Below are positions 1 through 8,731 of a stretch of 64,000 bases of DNA, piece after piece; positions within the stretch are counted from its first letter, which is position 1, and each line of letters begins with the position of its first letter. This stretch comes from Kineosporia aurantiaca JCM 3230 (GTDB lineage: Bacteria > Actinomycetota > Actinomycetes > Actinomycetales > Kineosporiaceae). The notes beneath the pieces are model-generated. The model did not search any database and was not told where the DNA came from. It saw only the letters and a list, made by a program, of their open reading frames with translations. The position numbers and the translations under genes were made by a program. Where the stretch lies: assembly GCA_000719025.1 (NCBI GenBank), contig JODP01000021.1, positions 1-64,000 on the forward strand. The letters run 5' to 3'.

Positions 1-1
1 G

Positions 2-64
2 ATCAACCCGCCCGCGAAGGATCCCGAGCCCCAAGATCCACAGCCCCAAGCCACACCGGCTTAA
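2..64 (+). CDS. possible C-terminal tail of a truncated protein
   Basis: An open frame runs from the window edge to a TAA at 62-64 and would encode a Pro/Gln-rich tail ending PQPQATPA. Such tails are common at the ends of actinobacterial surface or disordered proteins, but 20 codons are too few to recognise a family. Third-position GC is lower than in the rest of the window, so this may be chance. The sequence beyond the left edge would decide. Confidence 0.3.
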   Translation: MNPPAKDPEPQDPQPQATPA

Positions 65-99
65 CTCGTCCTGGCCTCACCCACCTTGAAAAATTCCGG

Positions 100-566
100 G
101 ACGCTGACCATGAGAGGGCGCTGCCTATGAAGAGGGCTAGTTGTGAAGGGGGCTTGCTGCTCAAGGGTGCTGGTTGTGAGGAGACGCTGGTTCTGAAGGG
201 AGGCTGAGTGGTGAGGGGGCTCTGGCCGTGAGGTGGCGCTGGCCGTGGAGAGGCGCTGGTTGTGAGGGGTGCTGGCGATGGAGAGGCGTTGGTTGTGAGC
301 GGGCGCTGGATGTGGAGGGGTTAGTTGTGCGAGAGAGGGCCGGTTGTGAAGGGGTGCTGGGGCGCTGGTTGTGAGGGGGCCTGATTGTGAAGAGGCCCTG
401 GCCGTGAAGGAACATTGGTTGTGAGGGATGTTGGTTCTGGAAGGACGCTGGTCACGAGGGGCACTGGCTGGCTGTGAAGGGCGCTGGTGTGAAGGGGCGC
501 TGGTCCTGAGGGGGCGCTGGCTGTGAGCGGTGCTGGTTGCGAGCAGCGGTGCTGGTTCTGAGCGGC
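100..566. repeat. degenerate 18-bp tandem repeat (minisatellite-like)
   Basis: About two dozen imperfect copies of a unit close to GGCGCTGGTTGTGAGGGG follow one another, with units of roughly 15 to 21 bases. Because the usual period is a multiple of three and stops are rare, overlapping open frames appear on the minus strand (peptides rich in HNQR and Pro/Ser), but codon use is not gene-like and I do not call a protein. No other gene is seen between 65 and 763. The block lies just upstream of the SPOR-type membrane protein gene. Confidence 0.8.
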
Positions 567-763
567 GCCCGTCCGGGAAGTGCCGTAGTACCGGTATCGA
601 CGGGCGTCGTTCCGGGGCTGATCTGAGCACCGGGCCGCTCCAGGAAGAAACGCTCCGGACGGTGTGAGTGCTGAGACCGAAGGTGACGTTGAGCCGGGCA
701 GAAGGGTCAGAACCGGAAAGAACCGCCGCTGACCACCGGCGCTGCACCTAGACTGCGGCCATC

Positions 764-1405
764 GTGACGGAGTTGAGCAGCGCCTTCCCGGAGGAGGCGA
801 ACCGGTATCCGGACGCCGCCGCACCGGCGGGGACGGTGCTTCAGCACGCATCCGGCCGGAACGGGCCCACCGACCCAGCCGAAACCGATCAGGCCGACCA
901 CACCGAGCAAGCCGACCAAGCCAAGCGGGCTGATCAGGTGGGGCGGGCCGGCCAGGAACACCGGTCGCCCAGCACCGGCCCGATCTCCCGCTGGTCGCTC
1001 CAAGCTCCGGGCGTGGACGTGTTCTGGCCGATCCTCGCAGTAGTGCTCGCAGCCTTCGTGATCGTGGTGGCCACGGTCGCGCACTCGTCCATGGCCGCGG
1101 TCGGGGTGGACACGCCCCGGACGGACTGGGCGCCGCTGCCCACCCCGACCTCCGACGAGGCGTTCGTCATCGTCCAGGTGGCCAGCTTCCCGAGCCGCGA
1201 CGAGGCGCAGGCGCAGGCCGGGAAGCTGAGCCGGTCCGGGGAGAACGCCCAGGTGCTGAGGTCGGACCAGTACGCACCGTTGAACAAGGGCTGGTACGTG
1301 GTCTACATCGGCCCGTTCGCGGACACCGGCAAGGGCCGTACTCAGGCCGATGCGGTGACCCGGCAGATCAAAGGTTCACTGGTCCGCGTGCTCCACCGTC
1401 GCTGA
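764..1405 (+). CDS. single-pass membrane protein with SPOR-like C-terminal domain
   Basis: The 213-residue product has a hydrophilic N-terminus rich in Ala, Asp, Gln and His (about residues 1-85), one transmembrane helix near 88-108 (FWPILAVVLAAFVIVVATVA) and an extracytoplasmic part whose last 75 residues look like a SPOR domain: FVIVQVASFPSRDEAQAQAGKL, then GWYVVYIGPFADTGKGRTQAD. SPOR domains bind denuded peptidoglycan, so a wall-associated role is inferred from the family. The start is a GTG at 764. The 3' end overlaps the convergent tetR-type gene by 30 bases. The degenerate minisatellite lies upstream. Confidence 0.75.
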   Translation: MTELSSAFPEEANRYPDAAAPAGTVLQHASGRNGPTDPAETDQADHTEQADQAKRADQVGRAGQEHRSPSTGPISRWSLQAPGVDVFWPILAVVLAAFVIVVATVAHSSMAAVGVDTPRTDWAPLPTPTSDEAFVIVQVASFPSRDEAQAQAGKLSRSGENAQVLRSDQYAPLNKGWYVVYIGPFADTGKGRTQADAVTRQIKGSLVRVLHRR

Positions 1406-2056
1406 AACGGGTTCAGCAGCAACCGGAGCCGGAGGGGTTAGCCCCACGGCGGGCAGGACCACCGCGTCGATCAGGTGCAGCATGAAGTCCCGGGACGGCG
1501 CCTTCTGGTAGTACAGCGCCCGGAACATCCCCATCGCCGGGCCGAGGGAGGCCAGCAGGTCGACGTCCACCCCGGCCTGGATCTCGCCGCGGTCGATCGC
1601 CCGCTGGAAGATCTCCAGGTAGGCCCCCTTTCGGGGGCGGAGCATGATGTCGTTGATCGCCTCCAGCATCTCCGGGTGCTGGGAGAGCATCGAGGCCAGG
1701 CCGAGCATCACCTTCAGGTGGCGGTTGCTGTCGGTCAGCGCCTTCGGCTTCACCATGGCGATCAGGTCCCCGCGCAGGGTTCCGGTGTCCGGCGGGACGT
1801 ACGAGCTGTCCGGGCTGGGCGGCTGCTTCATGCAGGCGACCGCGTCGATGACCAGTTCGGCCTTGGACGGCCAGCGCCGGTAGAGCGTGGCCTTGCCGGC
1901 CTTGGCCCGGGTGGCGACCATGTCGACCGTCATGCCCTCGTACCCGACCTCGGCCAGGACGTCGAGCGCGGCCTCGAGGATCTCCGGATCGCGGGAGTGG
2001 TCGCGCTTGCGCCCGAGCCGCGGCGGGTCGGCGGGCTTCGCGGTCTCGGCGGTCAT
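1376..2056 (-). CDS. TetR/AcrR family transcriptional repressor
   Basis: The product is 226 residues. The N-terminal helix-turn-helix is typical (ILEAALDVLAEVGYEGMTVDMVATRAKAGKATLYRRW, then PSKAELVIDAV), followed by an all-helical ligand-binding region of about 150 residues. I chose the ATG at 2056 because GAGGTG lies about eight bases ahead of it; two further in-frame Met codons upstream have no ribosome site. The gene is divergent from an MFS drug exporter, and several palindromes with GGAAC half sites sit between them. It probably represses the exporter and itself, and responds to the exported compound. Confidence 0.9.
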   Translation of the reverse strand: MTAETAKPADPPRLGRKRDHSRDPEILEAALDVLAEVGYEGMTVDMVATRAKAGKATLYRRWPSKAELVIDAVACMKQPPSPDSSYVPPDTGTLRGDLIAMVKPKALTDSNRHLKVMLGLASMLSQHPEMLEAINDIMLRPRKGAYLEIFQRAIDRGEIQAGVDVDLLASLGPAMGMFRALYYQKAPSRDFMLHLIDAVVLPAVGLTPPAPVAAEPVSATVEHADQ

Positions 2057-2142
2057 CGTGGAGGCACCTCGGTTCATCGTCGGTTCTCGGGCTGGTCGCC
2101 CACTCAGGACAACGCCGCCCAGGCCCAAATCGTACCCGCAGT

Positions 2143-2213
2143 GTTCCGGAACTCACAGGTTGCGGAACTTTGGGGTACCGGAACGGAGTATTCCCGAAAC
2201 TTCTTGGTTTCGG
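2143..2213. promoter_or_regulatory. probable operators of the TetR-type repressor
   Basis: The intergenic region holds GTTCCGGAAC (2143-2152, perfect 10-bp palindrome), further GGAAC half sites around 2163 and 2180, and a 20-bp inverted repeat at 2194-2213 made of CCGAAAC, a 6-base spacer and GTTTCGG. TetR regulators usually bind one or two such palindromes between themselves and the divergent target gene. The assignment to this regulator is inferred from position. Confidence 0.6.
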
Positions 2214-2243
2214 AACTGGCGAGTCTCGGATATGGTGGTCGTC

Positions 2244-3752
2244 ATGTCCCAGACCACTCCAGCGCCGTCGCCCACGACGGCCTCCTCAGCCCGCTGGCTG
2301 ACGCTGACGACGGTCGCGTTCGCCCAGCTGATGGTTGTGCTGGACACGACCATCGTGAACATCGCCCTGCCCTCCGCCCAGGCCGACCTCGGCTTCTCGG
2401 ACGGCAACCGGCAGTGGATCGTCACCGCCTACTCGCTGAGCTTCGGCAGTCTTCTGCTGCTCGGCGGCCGGCTCTCCGACCTGATCGGGCGCCGCCGTAC
2501 GTTCATCACCGCGCTGATCGGCTTCGCCGCCGCCTCCGCGCTGGGTGGTGCAGCACCCTCGTTCGGGCTGCTGGTCGCCGCCCGCGCCCTGCAGGGGGTC
2601 TTCGGCGCGCTGCTCGCCCCGACCGCACTGGCCGTGCTGGCCACCACGTTCACCGACCCGGTGGAGCGTCGCCGCGCCTTCGGCATCTTCGGGGCCATCG
2701 CCGGGATGGGCGGGGCGATCGGCCTGCTGCTCGGCGGCATCCTCACCGAGAACCTGAGCTGGCGCTGGAGCCTCTACGTGAACTGCGTGATCGCGGTCAT
2801 CGCGGTGACCGGGGCGCTGTTCTTCCTGCCGCACGTGGAGCGCACCGGCCCGCGGCCGCGCCTGGACGTGCCCGGCACCGTCCTGATCTCGGCCGGGCTC
2901 TTCAGCCTGGTCTACGGCTTCTCCCACGCCGAGACCCACGGCTGGGGCAACGGCGCCACGATCGGCCTGGTGATCGCCGGGATCGTGCTCGGGGCGGCGT
3001 TCGTCTGGTGGCAGACCCGGGCCCAGCACCCGCTGATGCCGCTGTCGATCATCCTCGACCGCAACCGCTCGGCGTCCTACCTCTCGGTCCTGCTGGCCGG
3101 TATCGGGATGTTCGGCATCTTCCTGTTCCTCACCTACTACCTGCAGGCGACGCTCGGGTACTCGCCGATCAAGACCGGCGTCTCGTTCCTGCCGATGATC
3201 GTGGCCCTGGTGTTCATGGCCCAGATCTCCAGCAACTTCCTGCTGCCGCGCTTCGGCCCCCGGGTCATGGTGCCCTCGGGCATGCTGTTCGCTGCGGCGG
3301 GAGCCTTCTGGCTGACCGGGCTGGACCTGAACAGTGCCTACTTCCCCGGCATCCTGATCCCGCTGGTGCTGATGGGCATGGGCTTCGGCCAGATGATGCC
3401 GGCCGCGATCCAGACCGCCACGCTGAACGTCGACCCGCGCTTCGCCGGAGTGGCCTCGGCGCTGGTCAACACCGGTCAGCAGGTGGGTGGCTCGCTCGGC
3501 ACCGCCCTGATCAACACCCTGGCGGCCTCGGCCGCCACGGCGTACCTGACCAGCCACCAGCCCGCCTCTCAGCAGGTGCTGGCCGAGGCCGCGGTGCACA
3601 GCTACAGCACGGCCTACGCCTGGGTCGGCGCGTTCTTCCTGTTCGGCGCGGTGCTGGCCGGCCTGCTCTACCGCTCCCGCACCGAGACCGCCCAGGTCAT
3701 CGCCACGACCGGGACCGGCGCGGCCGAGGCCGAGCCGGTGGTCATGCACTGA
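2244..3752 (+). CDS. MFS exporter, DHA2 (14-TM, EmrB/QacA) family
   Basis: The 502-residue membrane protein carries the DHA2 signatures: LDTTIVNIALPSAQADLGF in helix 1 (motif D1), GGRLSDLIGRRRTF after helix 2 (motif A) and a proline/glycine-rich helix 5 (GAIAGMGGAIGLLLGGIL, motif C). It should use the proton gradient to export hydrophobic drugs or a metabolite. The start could be ATG 2244 (MSQTTP) or ATG 2232 four codons upstream; neither has a strong ribosome site. It is divergent from the TetR gene and ends before a strong hairpin at 3768-3804. Confidence 0.9.
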   Translation: MSQTTPAPSPTTASSARWLTLTTVAFAQLMVVLDTTIVNIALPSAQADLGFSDGNRQWIVTAYSLSFGSLLLLGGRLSDLIGRRRTFITALIGFAAASALGGAAPSFGLLVAARALQGVFGALLAPTALAVLATTFTDPVERRRAFGIFGAIAGMGGAIGLLLGGILTENLSWRWSLYVNCVIAVIAVTGALFFLPHVERTGPRPRLDVPGTVLISAGLFSLVYGFSHAETHGWGNGATIGLVIAGIVLGAAFVWWQTRAQHPLMPLSIILDRNRSASYLSVLLAGIGMFGIFLFLTYYLQATLGYSPIKTGVSFLPMIVALVFMAQISSNFLLPRFGPRVMVPSGMLFAAAGAFWLTGLDLNSAYFPGILIPLVLMGMGFGQMMPAAIQTATLNVDPRFAGVASALVNTGQQVGGSLGTALINTLAASAATAYLTSHQPASQQVLAEAAVHSYSTAYAWVGAFFLFGAVLAGLLYRSRTETAQVIATTGTGAAEAEPVVMH

Positions 3753-3767
3753 CCAAGCCCGCCGCCG

Positions 3768-3804
3768 ACAACCCCCGCCCCGGGACACCCGGGCCGGGGG
3801 TTGT
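3768..3804 (+). terminator. strong GC hairpin after the MFS gene
   Basis: The arms at 3768-3784 and 3788-3804 pair over 17 positions with a single mismatch around an ACA loop. No U-tract follows, as is common in actinobacterial terminators. It lies 15 bases after the MFS stop. Confidence 0.7.
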
Positions 3805-3846
3805 CTGCGAAGAGGCGTGAACCGGCCCGGATGCGAGGATTGCCGC

Positions 3847-5004
3847 ATGGCACCCGCACCCCGGGACTGGTTCAGCAAACAGTTCACCGAGACCTTCGAC
3901 GAGAAGGCGCGCGAGATCGGCCGGTTCAACCTGGCCATCTTCGGCAAGACCGGCGTCGGCAAGAGCACGCTGGTCAACGCCATCTTCGGGGAGGACGTGG
4001 CGGAGACCGGGATCGGCCAGCCGGTGACCCAGGGCAGCCACCTCTACCTGCACGCGGACGGCCACTTCGGGGTGCTCGACACCCGGGGCCTGGAGATCGG
4101 CACCGACGACGCGACGATCCTGGCCGAGCTGAAGGAGTACGTCGGGCACCTGCGTCGCCTGCCGCAGTCCGAGCAGGTGCACGTGGCCTGGTACTGCGTC
4201 CGCTCGCTGGACCGGCGGTTCGAGGAGACGGAGGAGAGCTTCGTCCGGGAACTGGACCGGCTCGGTCTGCCGGTCATGCTGGTGCTCACCCAGGTGCCCC
4301 TGCGCGACGGCCGCTACCACCCGGACGCGGAGGCCCTGCGGGACGACATCGCCGCCCGCGACCTCCCGCTGGCCGGCGGTCAGATCTTCCTGACCAACGC
4401 CAAGGCGGACGACTTCGCCGGGGTGGAGGCGCACGGGCTGCAGAGCCTGCTCGATGCCACCTTTCTCGTTGCCCCGGCCGGAGTCGAGGAAGCGCTCGTG
4501 GCTGCGCAGAAGATCGACCTGAAGCGCAAGCGGACCTCGGCCGAGAGGGCGATCCGGACCGCGGTCGGGGCCGCCGCCGCAGCCGGTGCCACGCCGATCC
4601 CGTTCTCCGACGCGGCCGTGCTGGTGCCGATCCAGCTGACGATGATGGCGTCGATCGCGCACATCTACGGCATCGGGGTGGACCGGGCCACCGCCGCGTC
4701 CCTGGCCTCCACCGCGGCTGCCACCGCGGGCGGGCGGTCGCTGGTCACCGGGCTGATCAAGTCGGTGCCGGGCGCTGGTTCGCTGATTGGGGGCGGCATC
4801 GCCGCCGCGGTCGCGTCCAGCGTCACCTGGGCCGTGGGTCAGGCCTGGACGACGGTCTGCGCACGGCTTTCCCAGGGCAAGCTGAACGGGGTGACGGGCG
4901 CGCTGGACAGCGACGCCATCCGCGAGCTCTTCCTGGACGAGTTCCGCGGGAACATGCGCAGGAAACTGCCTGGGGGAGGCGGGGTCCGGTCCCTCGGCGA
5001 CTGA
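3847..5004 (+). CDS. GTPase with C-terminal DUF697-like membrane region
   Basis: The 385-residue product begins with an Era/dynamin-like G domain: P-loop GKTGVGKSTLVNAIFG (near residue 24), switch I/G2 threonine in GQPVTQGS, G3 DTRG, and a G4-like TQVP in place of the usual NKxD. The second half (about 240-350) is Ala/Gly rich and hydrophobic with TPIPFSDAAVLVPIQLTMMASIAHIYG, the pattern of the DUF697 domain seen in YcjF-like GTPases. ATG 3847 is chosen because GAGGA stands seven bases ahead; a GTG at 3817 is also in frame. A membrane-linked stress or trafficking role is only inferred. Confidence 0.8.
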   Translation: MAPAPRDWFSKQFTETFDEKAREIGRFNLAIFGKTGVGKSTLVNAIFGEDVAETGIGQPVTQGSHLYLHADGHFGVLDTRGLEIGTDDATILAELKEYVGHLRRLPQSEQVHVAWYCVRSLDRRFEETEESFVRELDRLGLPVMLVLTQVPLRDGRYHPDAEALRDDIAARDLPLAGGQIFLTNAKADDFAGVEAHGLQSLLDATFLVAPAGVEEALVAAQKIDLKRKRTSAERAIRTAVGAAAAAGATPIPFSDAAVLVPIQLTMMASIAHIYGIGVDRATAASLASTAAATAGGRSLVTGLIKSVPGAGSLIGGGIAAAVASSVTWAVGQAWTTVCARLSQGKLNGVTGALDSDAIRELFLDEFRGNMRRKLPGGGGVRSLGD

Positions 5005-5085
5005 TCAAAGGCGACCGAACCAAAAGGTGAGCGGACCCGAACCGGACCCGACTTTCCCAAGGGCTGGCAAACGTCCTCAAGCAGT

Positions 5086-5685
5086 TCAGTTCTTGCGACG
5101 CCACCAGGCCTGTTCGGGCTCGGAGATCGGCACCCGGGAGCCGGGAGCGGCTGCCTTCTGGGTGAGCCGGCGCTCCGACGGGGCGAAGATGATCTGCGAG
5201 ATCTGCTGGTAGTGCAGGTCCGAGTCGGGGATGTAGTTGATCGTGCTGAGCGCCTGGTCCTGACCGGCGGACTCCATCACGAACTTGCCGTAGCCGAGGA
5301 TCTGCCCGGTCACCGAGCGGTCGTACCGCATGTCGGTGACCTTGGACATCGGCATGATGTCGACCTGGCGGGTGACGATGCCGTGCACCAGCATCAGCCG
5401 CCGGTCGGTGGCCAGGAACAGCTCGTCGTACCACTCCCAGGCCCGCAGGATCAGCCGGGAGAGCAGGAGCAGCCAGCCCACGGTGAGGATCTTGGTCAGC
5501 GGGCCGGGCACGTCCTGGTTGCTGACCCAGGCCAGGATGATCAGCCCGAGCACGGCCGTGGCGACCGGTTCGGCGAGCACCACCCAGTGCCGGCGCAGCA
5601 TGAAGACGATCTGCTCGCTCGGGATGAGGTACCGGTCCAGTTCCTTGGGTACGCCCGGGCCGAATCGTTCGGAATGCCCCACCAT
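5086..5685 (-). CDS. membrane protein with bacterial PH domain (bPH2 type)
   Basis: The product is 199 residues. Two hydrophobic helices (LAEPVATAVLGLIILAW and LTKILTVGWLLLLSRLIL) are followed by the bacterial PH-like pattern WYDELFLATDRRLMLVHGIVTRQVDIMPMSKVTDMRYDRSVTGQILGYGKFVMESAGQDQ. This matches YdbT/YdbS-like membrane proteins of unknown role. I prefer ATG 5685; a GTG three codons upstream (5694) is possible. It converges on the GTPase gene and is divergent from the FAD-linked oxidase. Confidence 0.8.
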   Translation of the reverse strand: MVGHSERFGPGVPKELDRYLIPSEQIVFMLRRHWVVLAEPVATAVLGLIILAWVSNQDVPGPLTKILTVGWLLLLSRLILRAWEWYDELFLATDRRLMLVHGIVTRQVDIMPMSKVTDMRYDRSVTGQILGYGKFVMESAGQDQALSTINYIPDSDLHYQQISQIIFAPSERRLTQKAAAPGSRVPISEPEQAWWRRKN

Positions 5686-5792
5686 GAGGACCACTCTAGG
5701 TCAGTGGACGGGGCTTGACACGCTACGACCCGGGAAAGTCACACGCCTTGTTCCCGGGAGACGACACCCGTAACTCAACTTTCTGGACAGGC

Positions 5793-7256
5793 ATGGTTGA
5801 GAAAACGCTCCGGACGGGTTCCTATGCTGGTAGGCAGAACCGCGCTCTCCTGGAGGCCGTCATCAGTACCGAAACCACCCTTGCCGAACTGGAGCGTGCG
5901 CTGCCCGGGGCGAAGCTCGTCGTGGACGCCGATGTGCTGGCGAGTCTGAGTCATGACGACGCCGAGTGGGCGCCGGTGGGACGGCCGCTGGCGGCGCTAC
6001 GGGCCACGTCCACCGAAGAGGTGTCGCGCGCGGTGGCGATCTGCGCAGAACTCGGGGTGCCGGTGGTGGCGCGAGGAGCCGGGACCGGTCTCTCCGGAGG
6101 TGCGAACGCGGTCGACGGGTGCCTGGTGCTCGATCTCTCGCAGATGAACAAGGTGCTCGAGATCGACGCGGAGAACATGATCTGCGTGGTTCAGCCCGGG
6201 GTGGTCAACAACGACCTGAAGGCCGCGGTCGCCCGGGAGGGTCTCTGGTACCCACCGGACCCGGCCAGCGCCCCCTGGTCGACGATCGGCGGCAACGTCA
6301 GCACCAACGCGGGCGGCCTGTGCTGCCTGAAGTACGGGGTTACCCGGGACTACGTGCTCGGTCTCGAGGTCGTGGTGGGCGGCCCGGCCGGGGATTACGG
6401 CACGGTCACCCGGCTCGGCCACCGGACCACCAAGGGGGTGGCCGGGTACGACCTGACCGGCCTGTTCGTCGGCTCGGAGGGCACTTTCGGCGTGGTCACC
6501 GAGATCACGCTGCGCCTGCGCCCGGCTCGTCGGGAGGCCCCGCGGACCGTGGTCGGGGCGTTCCCGAGCCTGGTCGCGGCCGGGTCCGCCGTGGCCGCGG
6601 TGACCTCGGCCGGACTGTTGCCGGCGGCGCTGGAGCTGCTCGACCGGGCCTGCCTGCAGGCGGTGGAGGACTGGAAGCACCTGGGCCTGGAGGCCGACGC
6701 GGAGGCGCTGCTGCTGGCCCAGATCGACACCCCGGGGGAGTCCGGGCAGATCGAGGCGGCCGAGATGGCCGAGGTGTTCGAGAAGGCCGGGGCCCTGTGG
6801 GCGGCCGTCTCCACCGACGAGCAGGAGGCCGAGGCGCTGTTCGCTGCGCGCCGTCTGGCCTACCCGGCGCTGGAGCGGCTGAGTCCGGTTCTTACTGAGG
6901 ACGTTTGCGTGCCGCGTTCGAAGGTCCCGGCGATGCTGGCCGCGGTCGTCGAGATCGGTGAGCGTCACCAGGTCGCGATCGCCACGATCGCGCACGCCGG
7001 GGACGGGAACCTGCATCCGCTGATCCGGGTGCCGGCCGGGGACGAGGATGCCCGGGTCGCCGCCCAGCGGGCGTTCGAGGAGATTCTGGCGGCGGCGATC
7101 GGGATGGGCGGAACGGTTTCCGGCGAGCACGGGATCGGGCTGCTGAAGCGCGAGGGCCTGCGCAAGGAGCTGCCGCCCGAGGTTCAGGCGATGCAGATCG
7201 CGGTGAAGCAGACCCTCGATCCGCTCAACCTGTTCAACCCGGGTAAGGCGATCTGA
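5793..7256 (+). CDS. FAD-linked oxidase, glycolate oxidase GlcD / D-lactate dehydrogenase type
   Basis: The 487-residue protein has the VAO-type FAD domain (VARGAGTGLSGGANAVDGCLVLDLSQMNK, then GGNVSTNAGGLCCLKYGVTRDYVLGLEVV and GLFVGSEGTFGVVTEITLRL) and the C-terminal substrate cap ending GGTVSGEHGIGLLKRE and LDPLNLFNPGKAI. Family members oxidise 2-hydroxy acids such as glycolate or D-lactate. No GlcE/GlcF or Fe-S partner lies nearby, so electrons may go to a quinone or another acceptor. Start ATG 5793 has GGACAGG upstream. An SDR gene follows 40 bases downstream, probably in one operon. Confidence 0.88.
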   Translation: MVEKTLRTGSYAGRQNRALLEAVISTETTLAELERALPGAKLVVDADVLASLSHDDAEWAPVGRPLAALRATSTEEVSRAVAICAELGVPVVARGAGTGLSGGANAVDGCLVLDLSQMNKVLEIDAENMICVVQPGVVNNDLKAAVAREGLWYPPDPASAPWSTIGGNVSTNAGGLCCLKYGVTRDYVLGLEVVVGGPAGDYGTVTRLGHRTTKGVAGYDLTGLFVGSEGTFGVVTEITLRLRPARREAPRTVVGAFPSLVAAGSAVAAVTSAGLLPAALELLDRACLQAVEDWKHLGLEADAEALLLAQIDTPGESGQIEAAEMAEVFEKAGALWAAVSTDEQEAEALFAARRLAYPALERLSPVLTEDVCVPRSKVPAMLAAVVEIGERHQVAIATIAHAGDGNLHPLIRVPAGDEDARVAAQRAFEEILAAAIGMGGTVSGEHGIGLLKREGLRKELPPEVQAMQIAVKQTLDPLNLFNPGKAI

Positions 7257-7296
7257 GTCCTTTCGCCCGCCGCCGAGCAGCGTGAGACTGGGCTGC

Positions 7297-8058
7297 ATGC
7301 GCAGCTTCGTGGTCACTGGCGGGGGGCGAGGGGTAGGGCGGGCCATCGTCGATCGGCTGCTCGCCGAGGGAGATGCGGTGGTCGCGGTGGAATTGGATGC
7401 CCGGGCGCTGGGTTGGGTGGCGGAGCATCCGGATTATGGACGCTTGTCAGGAGTACGCGGGGACGCCTCCCTGGAGGAGGTGGCCGAGACCGCGGCCGGT
7501 CTGGCCGCCGGGATGGCGCCCCTGGCCGGCTGGGTGAACAACGCCGCGCTCTTCCGGGACGCCTCGCTGGACAGTGAAGACGCAGCAACGATTCTCGACC
7601 TGATTACGACGAACCTGGCCGCCGCGGTCACCGGCTGTGCGGTCGCGGTGAAGCACTTCCTGGGCGCCGGTACCGGCGGGGCCATCGTGAACGTGTCCAG
7701 CCACCAGGCGCAGCGGCCGGTGCGCGGGGCGCTGCCCTACGCCACCGCCAAAGCGGCTATCGAAGGGCTCACCCGGGCGGCGGCGGTGGACCACGGCCCG
7801 GCCGGGATCCGGGTGAATGCGGTGGCCCTCGGCTCGATCCGGACCGAGCGCTACGCGCAGTTCGTGGCCGACCGGGACGCCGGGGAAGTGGCCGCGCAGA
7901 TGGCCGAGCTCCACCCTCTGGGACGGGTCGGGCTGGCCACCGAGGTCGCGGACGCGGTGGCCTACCTGCTCTCGGATGCCGCCTCGTTCGTCACCGGCGC
8001 CGTGCTCCCGGTGGACGGCGGCCGGGCGGTGCGGGGGCCGGACCCGGAAGCGATCTGA
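7297..8058 (+). CDS. short-chain dehydrogenase/reductase
   Basis: The 253-residue enzyme shows the classical SDR set: TGGGRGVGRA nucleotide-binding loop at the N-terminus, WVNNAALFR, catalytic Ser in NVSSHQAQRPV and YATAKAAIEG (Tyr and Lys), then DGGRAV near the end. The substrate is unknown. The start is taken at ATG 7297 so that the beta strand before the glycine loop begins properly; GTG 7282 is an alternative. It probably forms an operon with the upstream oxidase. Confidence 0.88.
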   Translation: MRSFVVTGGGRGVGRAIVDRLLAEGDAVVAVELDARALGWVAEHPDYGRLSGVRGDASLEEVAETAAGLAAGMAPLAGWVNNAALFRDASLDSEDAATILDLITTNLAAAVTGCAVAVKHFLGAGTGGAIVNVSSHQAQRPVRGALPYATAKAAIEGLTRAAAVDHGPAGIRVNAVALGSIRTERYAQFVADRDAGEVAAQMAELHPLGRVGLATEVADAVAYLLSDAASFVTGAVLPVDGGRAVRGPDPEAI

Positions 8059-8156
8059 TTCTTGACTGTATGCAAGCTGCCGCTCACCCGGTGTGGTCTA
8101 GGATCTGCGCATAACGGATGACCTGCGCCATTGACGCTGATCTGGGGAGAGCATTC

Positions 8157-8714
8157 ATGAGCACCGAGGTCCCGCAGAACGCCGACACCGACGCCGACGT
8201 CGAGACCGATCCGCGGCTGGCCGCGGTGCACAAGTACACCGACGAGCTCGGCGCCCCGGAAGACGGCGCCTTCGACCGGATCGCGCAGATGGCGGCCAAG
8301 ATCTTCGAGACCCCGATCGCCACCGTGAGCATCGTCGACGAGGACCGGGTCTGGTTCGCCGCCACCACCGGGCTGGACGGGGTGCGGCAGGTCGGCACCG
8401 AGCCCGGGCTGTGTGCCTCGGTCGTGCACAACGAGGGCCCGTACGTGGTGAACGACGCCGAGAACGACCCTCGCACGGCGGAGCACCCGCTGGTGACCGG
8501 GGATCTCGGGCTGCGGTTCTACGCGGCCGCGCCGATCGAGGTGGAGGGGCACGCGCTCGGCACGGTCAACGTGATCGACCAGAAGAGCCGCCCGCAGCTC
8601 GACCCGACCCAGATCAGCCTGCTGGTCGACCTGGCCGCCACGGTGGCCCAGCTGATGGAGATCCGGCTGGTCGCCCTCACCGCGATGAAGGAACGCAGGA
8701 TCGTCCGGGTCTGA
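8157..8714 (+). CDS. GAF-domain sensor protein
   Basis: The product is 185 residues and is essentially one GAF domain (FDRIAQMAAKIFETPIATVSIVDEDRVWFAATTG through GTVNVIDQKSRP), with a short acidic N-terminus and a C-terminal helix. There is no output domain, so it would act as a free-standing ligand or redox sensor or as a subunit. The start ATG 8157 has a strong GGGGAGA six bases ahead. A 16-bp perfect palindrome begins two bases after the stop codon. Confidence 0.8.
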   Translation: MSTEVPQNADTDADVETDPRLAAVHKYTDELGAPEDGAFDRIAQMAAKIFETPIATVSIVDEDRVWFAATTGLDGVRQVGTEPGLCASVVHNEGPYVVNDAENDPRTAEHPLVTGDLGLRFYAAAPIEVEGHALGTVNVIDQKSRPQLDPTQISLLVDLAATVAQLMEIRLVALTAMKERRIVRV

Positions 8715-8715
8715 A

Positions 8716-8731
8716 GGTTTTCGCGAAAACC
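8716..8731. promoter_or_regulatory. 16-bp perfect palindrome after the GAF gene
   Basis: GGTTTTCGCGAAAACC starts directly after the stop codon of the GAF gene. It could be a small hairpin with a CGCG loop or a protein site. The rest of 8732-8982 holds an AT-rich patch around 8778-8795 (CATATATAAAG), unusual here, and no gene I can support; the short frame at 8831-8968 has no ribosome site. Confidence 0.5.

Noticed and set aside
61..747. Minus-strand 228-residue repetitive protein
   Set aside because: It is open because of the 18-bp repeat; codon third positions are not GC-rich, unit lengths vary, and no ribosome site is seen.
1475..3820. Long plus-strand frame across tetR and the MFS gene
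   Set aside because: It is a shadow frame of GC-rich coding sequence; the product is Arg/Gly/His-rich without any domain.
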